Notes under the pieces: model-generated
Seen by the model: only the letters and a program-made list of their open reading frames with translations
Told to the model about the DNA's origin: nothing
Database searches by the model: none
Made by a program: the position numbers and the translations under genes
Source: Euryarchaeota archaeon UBA128
GTDB lineage: Archaea > Thermoplasmatota > Poseidoniia > Poseidoniales > Poseidoniaceae
NCBI GenBank assembly: GCA_002496955.1
Contig: DALZ01000013.1
Coordinates: forward strand, 954-7,440
Length of the DNA stretch: 6,487 bases
Direction of reading: 5' to 3'
Shown: positions 1-5,978 of the stretch, one piece after another
How the letters are laid out: each line of letters opens with the position of its first letter
How positions within the stretch are numbered: the first letter of the stretch is position 1

Positions 1-509
1 CCAGTGGATTCTTGAAGTTCAATCATCCTCTTTAGTCGCCTGATTTTTGATTCGACTGAAGCGATGAAAGATTGCCCTCCGAAACCCGGATTCACACTCA
101 TAATCAGAACTAAATCAAGGTCTGGCAATATCTCAGATATGACCTCTATTGGCGTTGCTGGATTGAGGACTACTCCTACTGTTGCGCCTGCCTGCCTTAT
201 GGCGTTAACTAAACGATGTAAGTGGGTGACTGCTTCTACATGGACTGAGATATGATCACAGCCAGCTTCGATATAATCCATGTAACATTCTTCTGCATTC
301 ATAATCATCAAATGAGCGTCAAAAATGACTTCTTGCGGGAAAATTTGGCGTAGGGACTTAATCACTGAAGGGCCAAATGTGAGGTTAGGAACGAAGTTAC
401 CGTCCATTACATCTAAATGAAGTCTATCTAGGCCGGCATCAATCGCTTCTTTGCAGGATGCCGCAAGGTTTGACAGGTCTGCGGTAAGAATACTCGGAGC
501 AATTATCAT
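1..509 (-). CDS. rpe: Ribulose-phosphate 3-epimerase, C-terminus cut off by window edge
   Basis: This enzyme interconverts D-ribulose 5-phosphate and D-xylulose 5-phosphate in the cytosolic non-oxidative pentose phosphate pathway. Reading the minus strand from the ATG at 509-507 gives 169 open codons beginning MIIAPSILTADLSNL, the usual opening of this TIM-barrel family. Visible family motifs are HLDVMDGNFVPNLTFGP (from residue 31), DAHLM (64-68), VHVEA (89-93), VVLNPATP (113-120) and the phosphate-binding VNPGFGGQ (139-146). His31, Asp33 and His66 match known metal/catalytic positions. The second catalytic Asp and about 50 C-terminal residues would lie left of position 1. An in-frame ATG at 533-531 would add MLGLSCSD. 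I prefer 509 because family members normally start just before IAPSIL, though neither start has a clear ribosome binding site. The gene is divergent from thioredoxin. Many archaea lack this enzyme, so its presence is mildly informative about the lineage. Confidence 0.95.
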   Translation of the reverse strand, partial: MIIAPSILTADLSNLAASCKEAIDAGLDRLHLDVMDGNFVPNLTFGPSVIKSLRQIFPQEVIFDAHLMIMNAEECYMDYIEAGCDHISVHVEAVTHLHRLVNAIRQAGATVGVVLNPATPIEVISEILPDLDLVLIMSVNPGFGGQSFIASVESKIRRLKRMIELQEST

Positions 510-585
510 GTCAGAACAGGATAATCCAAGCATCGGTTTCTCATGAGCATTGTGTTTGAAAATGTTTTTTTTGACGCACAAAGTC

Positions 586-593
586 TCATAATA
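586..593 (+). promoter_or_regulatory. TATA-like box for thioredoxin gene
   Basis: The sequence TCATAATA lies about 33 bases (box centre to ATG) before the thioredoxin start. With archaeal spacing of about 26 bases from box centre to transcription start, it would give a leader of roughly 7-11 bases. The rest of the divergent rpe/thioredoxin region holds a run of eight T at 565-572 and no other recognisable element. No convincing TATA box for rpe was found on the minus strand. This is a match by eye only. Confidence 0.3.
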
Positions 594-614
594 CCCCTGT
601 GTTAGGGACTATTA

Positions 615-618
615 GTGA
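615..618 (+). promoter_or_regulatory. Weak ribosome binding site supporting thioredoxin start at 623
   Basis: GTGA, a partial match to the archaeal Shine-Dalgarno core GGTGA, ends four bases before the ATG at 623. It favours that ATG over the in-frame GTG at 599, which would add eight residues absent from typical thioredoxins. Confidence 0.35.
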
Positions 619-622
619 GCAC

Positions 623-952
623 ATGGGTGAAGTAAGGGCTGTAAGCGACTCTGAGTATGAAAATTCAATCAAAGGTAGCGAGTGGGTTCTTGTTGATTTT
701 TGGGCTCCGTGGTGTGGCCCCTGCAAAGCATTGGCTCCGGTTCTAGAACAAGTCGCTAATGAACGAGAAATACTCATTGCCAAGGTTGATACCGACTCTA
801 ACCCAACAAATGCTGGCAAATTAGGCGTCAGAGGCATTCCAGCATTATTCTTGTATCACAATGGTAGCCTAGTTGGTAAACAAAGCGGCGCAATGCCAAA
901 GCCAGCCCTGCTCAATTGGATTGACCAGCACATGGCTGCTGCTGACTTCTAA
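623..952 (+). CDS. trxA: Thioredoxin
   Basis: This is a small cytosolic protein disulfide reductase that is normally recharged by thioredoxin reductase. From the ATG at 623 it is 109 residues long, the usual single-domain size. The active site is WCGPC with Cys31 and Cys34, set in VDFWAPWCGPCK. Asp25 matches the buried Asp of classical thioredoxins, and Pro73 in GIPALFLY is the cis-proline facing the active site. The glycine-containing C-terminal segment (residues 81-89) and final amphipathic helix are also present. There is no signal peptide or membrane segment, so it should act inside the cell. The GTG at 599 is an alternative upstream start, disfavoured because its extra residues do not belong to the fold. 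It is divergent from rpe and convergent with the ATPase gene, with two bases between the stop codons. No thioredoxin reductase is present in the window. Confidence 0.96.
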   Translation: MGEVRAVSDSEYENSIKGSEWVLVDFWAPWCGPCKALAPVLEQVANEREILIAKVDTDSNPTNAGKLGVRGIPALFLYHNGSLVGKQSGAMPKPALLNWIDQHMAAADF

Positions 953-954
953 GA

Positions 955-2541
955 TTATTGAACATCTCTGAGGAGTCGTTCCCTGAGCGCTTCGTGCAAC
1001 CACATGCCATCCTCTAACTCCAACAATATGCCGTAGGACAACAAATCCTTGGGCGGGGGTCCGACCCATGCCGCTCGTTCAGCTAACTCCAACCACGGCA
1101 GTGGTTTGTCGCAGTTAGCGAGAATAGATAACAACTCACGCTCGTCGTCTGGTAATTTGAAGAGTATTTCATCATCGATAAACTGTAACCAATCTACATG
1201 AACTGACTTACCGTATAACTCAAACAGTTCGAGAGCGAGTGGATGCCCGCCTGTCTTCTGATAGATTGATTCTATGTCATCGGTTGCTTCCAACTGGTCA
1301 AGCCAATCTTTCATCTCCACTTTTGATAAGCCTTTGAGTGATAATTCGGAAACGAAATCTCTGGTGTGGACATCTCGTCGGTCGTAGACAGATGGACGGC
1401 GACGAGATATCATCACTATTCGAAGCGGTGATTTTTGTGATATTTGTAACACTGCTCCGAGTAATTTTGCTGAGTTTTGCTCAATATGGTGAACATCGTC
1501 TAAGACAATCAACCAATAAGGTGGGGGCCCCCCTGATTCGTCTTTAAACCGTTCTCGGATAGTAGCTGCATCGGTCAAATAAGCAAGTAACCTTCTGCGC
1601 AACATATCTACATCGACCTGTCCACCAGGATTCAATGGCAAGGTCTCTATCAGATTGTAAGGATCGTGAGATTCATCGACGCCGAATCTGTGAAGAAGGC
1701 TGGTAGCGATGCCCAGTGATGTATCCCATGGCTGACACGGATACCAACACACCGATAGATTGGGCGTTTCTGCCAAACGCTGGTTTAGCCAGTGCGCAAC
1801 AAGGGTTGATTTGCCGATGCCAGCAATACCGTGCACTACCATACAGGGTTTACGTTCCGAAAACCACTCATCAAGGACCGATAATTCCGCATCACGCCCA
1901 TGGACAACACGGGTTCTCGGTGGCCTGTTGTTATATGTTGCATGAACCCCAGTCAATGCTTTAAGTCGCCCGGGTGGATTGTCTAAGTTGGTTTGCTTAC
2001 TCTTGGTAATCGCGCCAAATCTAATATCGCCATAGGTCAGCACTCCTTCGTGTTGAGCATGCATCAAGACCTGCAATAGTGAAATTTTTGCGTCTAATCG
2101 TTCAGCAACACTATCTGCTGCTAATTCAAGTAATTCTCCACTATTGTCGCGAATTATTACAAGTATTTTTGATAATTTTTTGCGGATGGTTTGGATTTCA
2201 GCACGCCCCTCTTCGGTTAATTGCCAGGTTTTTTGCTTTCTATCATCGCCTCTAATATTTCGGGTGTGTTCGGAAACTAGGTTCTTCTTTAGCAATTCCC
2301 GCATTGTTCGACTAACGTTTGGCGGATGTAGCGCGCACGATTCAGCGATTCCAGGGCGGGTAAGTTCTGGCCCAACCAAGTATCTGTCTGCTTGGTCATC
2401 GTTATCGAAAAGGTGCAGCATGACGCGGTCCTGAACAGGAACATTGACTTTGGATATACCTGCGCTCACAATCTCCCGAGATTTTTCTATAATAAGCGAT
2501 TTTGTGATAATGCTGATGGCAAGTAGGAGCAATTTGACCAT
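955..2541 (-). CDS. Winged-helix DNA-binding protein fused to STAND-type ATPase (putative regulator)
   Basis: This is probably an ATP-dependent transcription regulator or signalling switch; the exact role is unknown. Residues 35-115 look like a MarR-type winged helix: a start like VPVQDRVMLHLF, a recognition segment HPPNVSRTMRELLKKNLV (72-89) and a wing before KTWQLTEEG. A helical linker follows to about 210. The ATPase then shows HGRDAEL (214-220), Walker A GIAGIGKST (238-246, Lys244), Walker B WLIVLDDV (343-350, Asp348/Asp349), a sensor-like RIVMISRRR (374-382) and GGHPLAL (431-437), matching the GxP motif of STAND ATPases. Residues 456-528 resemble the winged helix that usually follows. 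No TPR, WD or other sensor repeat comes after it. The span uses the outermost ATG at 2541, preceded by AAAGGA. Residues 1-24 are hydrophobic and unlike the family, and that ATG lies in an inverted repeat, so the GTG at 2469 (504 residues, preceded by GGGAG) may be the true start. The neighbouring surface protein gene is divergent. Confidence 0.88.
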   Translation of the reverse strand: MVKLLLLAISIITKSLIIEKSREIVSAGISKVNVPVQDRVMLHLFDNDDQADRYLVGPELTRPGIAESCALHPPNVSRTMRELLKKNLVSEHTRNIRGDDRKQKTWQLTEEGRAEIQTIRKKLSKILVIIRDNSGELLELAADSVAERLDAKISLLQVLMHAQHEGVLTYGDIRFGAITKSKQTNLDNPPGRLKALTGVHATYNNRPPRTRVVHGRDAELSVLDEWFSERKPCMVVHGIAGIGKSTLVAHWLNQRLAETPNLSVCWYPCQPWDTSLGIATSLLHRFGVDESHDPYNLIETLPLNPGGQVDVDMLRRRLLAYLTDAATIRERFKDESGGPPPYWLIVLDDVHHIEQNSAKLLGAVLQISQKSPLRIVMISRRRPSVYDRRDVHTRDFVSELSLKGLSKVEMKDWLDQLEATDDIESIYQKTGGHPLALELFELYGKSVHVDWLQFIDDEILFKLPDDERELLSILANCDKPLPWLELAERAAWVGPPPKDLLSYGILLELEDGMWLHEALRERLLRDVQ

Positions 2542-2557
2542 AATTCCTTTATTATGG
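2538..2557. repeat. Perfect 7-bp inverted repeat in divergent control region (operator candidate)
   Basis: CCATAAT at 2538-2544 and ATTATGG at 2551-2557 are exact reverse complements separated by six bases. The element sits between the divergent ATPase and surface protein genes, overlaps the TATA-like box of the latter, and contains the outermost ATG of the former. Size and symmetry suit a dimeric winged-helix regulator. Binding is inferred, not seen. Confidence 0.45.
2546..2555 (+). promoter_or_regulatory. TATA-like box for the surface protein gene
   Basis: CCTTTATTAT ends 18 bases before the ATG at 2574. Archaeal TATA spacing would put the transcription start at or within a few bases of that ATG, implying a leaderless message. 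The absence of a clear ribosome binding site fits this: the bases before the ATG read GGGAAGTC, a poor match. Confidence 0.35.
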
Positions 2558-2573
2558 CATCATTCGGGAAGTC

Positions 2574-5500
2574 ATGGAATCAAGAAGAAGGGTGGTGTTT
2601 ATTACCACCTTGTTTCTTCTCGCTGCGTTACCGTTAACAGTTTCAGCGGATTCTGATAACGACGGGATTAGCGACGCTACCGATGATTGTATTTGGGCTG
2701 CAGGCACCTCATCTACCGACAAAACGGGCTGTCCGGACCGTGACGGAGACGGCGTTTCGAATCTAAACGACCCATGGACTACACCAAATCCAAATTTTGA
2801 AACCGAGCAGATAATCAACTCCAACGAAAATTACAATGATATTGAATACTCTGGCAATGGATATTCAGTGGTAACTGGCTCTGATGACAATTATATTCGC
2901 ATCTGGAACTCTTCGACGTTCGTGAACCTGCGTTCGGCAAATATGGGTTCGGATGTGCATTCTGTCGCGTTTTCTCCGGATAGTAACTATGTTGCGGCCG
3001 GTGTCGATGATGATACAGTTCACATCTTTGATGCGATTTCAATGAACAACCTCTACGGAGCAATTGATGTCAATGTTGGTAGTAATGAGCGTATTTATGA
3101 TCTTGAATTCTCTCCTGATAGCAACCTATTAGCAGTTTCAATCGCTAGAGACAATACTAATTTTGCCACCAACGGAATAGTCACTTTCATAGAGGTAACA
3201 ACAGGCAATTTCTTCAGCTCAGGCATAAATCCCGGTGGCGAGGATAGATTCTATGACACTGCCTTCTCACCTGATGGGAATTTCATTGCTGTTGGCAGTG
3301 AGGGTGACTGGTATATTTCCGAAATAAGCACTGGCAATGTCGTTGAAACTGTTACCTCTCCCCCCGACTCTGTTAATGCCATAGCATGGTCTCCAGATGG
3401 AAACTATATCGTTATGTGCGGTGCTTACGAATCAAATGGAGCAAGGGTTCAGGTTCACGCTTATGACGGCAGTTCGTGGCCAATTATTTGGGAAGTACCA
3501 ACCAGTACATCGTGTTCTTCGGCTGACTTCTCGCCGGATGGTTCAAAATTTGTCGTTGGCATGTATTGGTTTGAGGCTGATGGTGCTACAGCAAAAATTT
3601 ATCAAACCACGACCGGATTATTAGTCGATGCATTTTCCGGACCAAGACCAAACAACTGCGCTGGAAATAACATTCAGTGCGGCCAGATTGATGGCGTATC
3701 ATGGCACCCAGATGGTAGTAAAATTGTCACTTCGCATACAAGGAATGATGAAGGCGTCTACTTTTGGCTAGCTGACATCGATGAGGATAATGACGGCTAC
3801 AACACAACCGATCAAGGCGACGGCGTAGTCGATGCATTCCCAACCGATGGAACCCAATGGGATGACGCTGACGGAGATGGTTTCGGTGACAACCCTGACC
3901 CCGCCACGACACCTGATTCATGTATCAATCAATTCGGCACCTCGACTCAGGATCGATTTGGCTGCCCGGATAGTGATGGAGATGGATGGTCTGATGATGG
4001 TGACTGGGCACCAAATAACCCAGAGCAGTGGCAGGATAGTGACGGAGACGGCTATGGCGATGAGTATTATTATGAAGTAGTGAACTCCTTTTATCATATT
4101 AATCAGCGTGGCGATGCGTTTCCCAATAATCCAACTCAATGGAACGACAGTGACAGTGACGGCTGGGGTGATAACTACGCCAATCAATCTTGGGAGCCAA
4201 ATCGGGAGTCGACTTGGCCTGGTATTCTTATTGAAACTGCAACCAACGTTGACCAATTTCCACTAAATCACAATCAATGGCTTGATACAGATGGTGATTG
4301 GTGGGGTGACAACCAAATTGGCGACGATGCTGATGCTTGTCCCTACGTATTTGGTAACTCTACCGTCGATAGGTATGGTTGTGTGGATACCGATGGTGAC
4401 GGATATTCGGACCCTACGGCTAACTGGGGTATTGTTTCATCAACCGGTTATTGTCAAGCTGACGGAGTCCCACTCGACCCAACACAGTGGTGTGATGGTG
4501 ACGGAGATGGCTATGGTGAGAACCAAGACGGAAATCTGCCTGATGAGTGTCCTGATGAGGCCGGGTCCTCCATTCTAGACCGAGTCGGATGTTTGGATAG
4601 CGATGGTGACGGATATTCGGATCAAGGTGATCCATTCCCTAATGACAATACTCAGTGGGAAAACAGGGATGGCGATTCTCTCGAATGCGGGGGAGACAAT
4701 CAATCCGGACTAAACCCTGATGTATTTCCTGACGATCCAACTCAATGCAAGGATACCGATGGTGACGGCTACGGTGATAATGCTGCCGGAAATAATGGTG
4801 ATGCTTTCAAATTTGACCCAACTCAATGGTCGGATTTTGACGGAGACGGTTACGGCGACAACAACGGAACTGGGTCAATAAATGGCGATATATGTCCCAC
4901 CCAGGCAGGCAACTCTGCCAATCCAATTTCTCGCGGTTGTCCAGACAGTGACGGTGATGGTTTCGTTGACCCAGAAGATGCGTTTCCACAGAATCCTTTG
5001 CAATGGTCAGACATCGACGGTGACGGCTATGGTGATGAAGTAGACAAACCGGGAGGCGATGACTGCCCACAACTGTTTGGCACATCAAAAGAGAATAACC
5101 GATATGGCTGTGAGGATTCTGATGGTGATGGATGGGCTGATGTCGACGATGAATTCCCGAATGACGGTGAACAATGGCAAGACACTGATGGTGATGGCTA
5201 CGGTGATAATTACTTGTGGAGTATCACTTTTGTTGAAGATTTGGCAAATGACCAGAGAATACTCGAACTAAGGGAACAAAGGGGTGATGCATTTCCGTCA
5301 ACTCCTGACGAATGGAGCGACCAAGATGGTGATGGTTATGGCGATAATAAGAGCGACGATTTTCCTCTAGAAAAAACTCAGTGGAGCGATTTTGACGGCG
5401 ATGGTTTTGGCGATAATTTCACCAGTGGTGCCTACCAACCCGATGACTGCAAAAATGAGTTTGGAACATCATACAGAGATGTCTTTGGATGCCTTGATTC

Positions 5501-5978
5501 TGATAATGATGGAACCAGTGATACATCCGATCCATGCCCATACGACCCAGATGTGTTTGAGGGCCGAATAGGCTCAGTTGTCTGCGAAATTACCAAACCA
5601 CAGACTGAAAGTGACGGTGACGCTGGGGCAACTAGCAGTACCGGCCAGCCAACGCTTGTATATCTCGGTATAGCGATTGTTGCATTACTTTCAATCATCA
5701 TCGTTGCTCAAATTTCTAAGACCTTGGCAAAGAAAAAATCACGGCAAGAAAAATTGGACGAAGCGATGGTCAATTCGGCGTTTTCCGAGGAAGACGAGAG
5801 AAGAACAGCATGGATAGATTACTACATTGCAAATGGTCAGTTGGAAGAAGCGCGGGCGCTGGGATGGGCTGGTGATGATACCAAAGAATTGCCACAATGG
5901 AAACAATTTGAGATACAGCAACAACAAGAACAAGATGCTGCAATACCGACAATGGTAAATCTCGATGATATACTATGA
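2574..5978 (+). CDS. Giant membrane-anchored surface protein: WD40-like propeller plus thrombospondin type 3-like repeats
   Basis: This is a 1134-residue protein predicted to be displayed outside the cell. Residues 1-25 are a signal peptide: a basic MESRRR, a hydrophobic core, then a likely cut after VSA. Residues 26-66 hold two DxDxDG loops and the first Cys pair (Cys39/Cys53). Residues 87-400 form seven repeats with FSPDG-like cores, as in a WD40-type seven-blade propeller. Residues 401-990 are a very acidic stalk of thrombospondin type 3-like repeats. Across the protein I count 19 intact DxDxDG loops, expected to bind calcium. Residues 1027-1047 are a transmembrane helix followed by KKKSRQEK, so the N-terminus is outside and the C-terminus inside. 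The roughly 85-residue tail contains WIDYYIANGQLEEARALGW (1080-1098) and a Gln-rich stretch. Several N-x-S/T sequons (for example Asn112, 595, 764, 948) could be glycosylated. Function is unknown; adhesion, ligand binding or cell-surface structure are possible. No enzyme domain is visible. The gene is divergent from the winged-helix ATPase and its last 6 bases overlap the hydrolase gene. Confidence 0.93.
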   Translation: MESRRRVVFITTLFLLAALPLTVSADSDNDGISDATDDCIWAAGTSSTDKTGCPDRDGDGVSNLNDPWTTPNPNFETEQIINSNENYNDIEYSGNGYSVVTGSDDNYIRIWNSSTFVNLRSANMGSDVHSVAFSPDSNYVAAGVDDDTVHIFDAISMNNLYGAIDVNVGSNERIYDLEFSPDSNLLAVSIARDNTNFATNGIVTFIEVTTGNFFSSGINPGGEDRFYDTAFSPDGNFIAVGSEGDWYISEISTGNVVETVTSPPDSVNAIAWSPDGNYIVMCGAYESNGARVQVHAYDGSSWPIIWEVPTSTSCSSADFSPDGSKFVVGMYWFEADGATAKIYQTTTGLLVDAFSGPRPNNCAGNNIQCGQIDGVSWHPDGSKIVTSHTRNDEGVYFWLADIDEDNDGYNTTDQGDGVVDAFPTDGTQWDDADGDGFGDNPDPATTPDSCINQFGTSTQDRFGCPDSDGDGWSDDGDWAPNNPEQWQDSDGDGYGDEYYYEVVNSFYHINQRGDAFPNNPTQWNDSDSDGWGDNYANQSWEPNRESTWPGILIETATNVDQFPLNHNQWLDTDGDWWGDNQIGDDADACPYVFGNSTVDRYGCVDTDGDGYSDPTANWGIVSSTGYCQADGVPLDPTQWCDGDGDGYGENQDGNLPDECPDEAGSSILDRVGCLDSDGDGYSDQGDPFPNDNTQWENRDGDSLECGGDNQSGLNPDVFPDDPTQCKDTDGDGYGDNAAGNNGDAFKFDPTQWSDFDGDGYGDNNGTGSINGDICPTQAGNSANPISRGCPDSDGDGFVDPEDAFPQNPLQWSDIDGDGYGDEVDKPGGDDCPQLFGTSKENNRYGCEDSDGDGWADVDDEFPNDGEQWQDTDGDGYGDNYLWSITFVEDLANDQRILELREQRGDAFPSTPDEWSDQDGDGYGDNKSDDFPLEKTQWSDFDGDGFGDNFTSGAYQPDDCKNEFGTSYRDVFGCLDSDNDGTSDTSDPCPYDPDVFEGRIGSVVCEITKPQTESDGDAGATSSTGQPTLVYLGIAIVALLSIIIVAQISKTLAKKKSRQEKLDEAMVNSAFSEEDERRTAWIDYYIANGQLEEARALGWAGDDTKELPQWKQFEIQQQQEQDAAIPTMVNLDDIL
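2832..3773 (+). repeat. Seven WD40-like propeller blades within the surface protein
   Basis: Seven units of about 40-50 residues begin near residues 87, 128, 174, 227, 267, 314 and 372 of the protein. Their cores read EYSGNGYSVV, AFSPDSNYVA, EFSPDSNLLA, AFSPDGNFIA, AWSPDGNYIV, DFSPDGSKFV and SWHPDGSKIV, and most end in a strand such as IRIWN or VHIFD. Seven is the commonest number for a closed WD40-type propeller. A short Cys pair (Cys362/Cys369) sits in the loop before the last blade. Confidence 0.8.
4384..4411 (+). repeat. Near-identical direct repeat, first copy (partner at 4594-4621)
   Basis: These 28 bases match 4594-4621 at 27 positions, with an unbroken 21-base identity from 4391. The offset is exactly 210 bases, or 70 codons, linking the type B units at residues 605 and 675 of the surface protein. 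Most other repeat copies differ at several synonymous sites, so this pair stands out. Confidence 0.8.
4594..4621 (+). repeat. Near-identical direct repeat, second copy (partner at 4384-4411)
   Basis: This is the second copy of the 28-base repeat, differing from the first only at 4600 (G instead of C), which changes Thr to Ser in the loop. Confidence 0.8.

Larger units (their letters stand above)
3774..5543 (+). repeat. Thrombospondin type 3-like calcium-binding stalk with two alternating repeat types
   Basis: Residues 401-990 alternate two modules. Type A is a (T/E)QW-x-D-x-DGDGYGDN unit, about 12 copies, for example near residues 428, 485, 522, 568, 638, 724, 751, 810, 867, 913 and 936. Type B is a D-x-C-x13/14-C-x-D-S-DGDG unit containing GTS or GNS and usually R-(F/Y)-GC, with six copies here plus one before the propeller. 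Two loops are degenerate: DTDGDW at 571 and the NRDGDS region near 697. The DxDxDG spacing is the calcium-coordinating pattern of thrombospondin type 3 repeats. Confidence 0.85.

Noticed and set aside
565..572. Run of eight T as a transcription terminator
   Set aside because: It lies between two divergent genes, so no plus-strand gene in the window ends before it; it is more likely part of an AT-rich promoter region.
571..592. Bacterial-type promoter (TTGACG followed by CATAAT)
   Set aside because: The two hexamers are only 10 bases apart, far from the roughly 17 needed, so the TATA reading is preferred.
599..622. Upstream GTG start for thioredoxin adding eight residues
   Set aside because: The extra residues do not fit the fold, and the ATG at 623 has a partial ribosome binding site at sensible spacing.
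586..1069. Minus-strand open frames opposite thioredoxin and the end of the ATPase gene
   Set aside because: They lie opposite or out of frame with clearly conserved genes and show no recognisable domain.
2470..2541. Hydrophobic N-terminus of the ATPase as a signal peptide or membrane anchor
   Set aside because: The segment is interrupted by Lys residues, precedes a DNA-binding domain and probably lies upstream of the true start.
3727..5088. Open frames on the minus strand across the repeat array
   Set aside because: They are side effects of the repeated GAY-GGN codons of the stalk: low-complexity His/Arg- or Ile/Val-rich translations without family features.
3774..5543. Dockerin or CRISPR interpretation of the repeats
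   Set aside because: DxDxDG loops also occur in dockerins, but there are about 20 of them in a long alternating array instead of two 22-residue units. The DNA repeats are coding, irregular in length and have no spacer structure.
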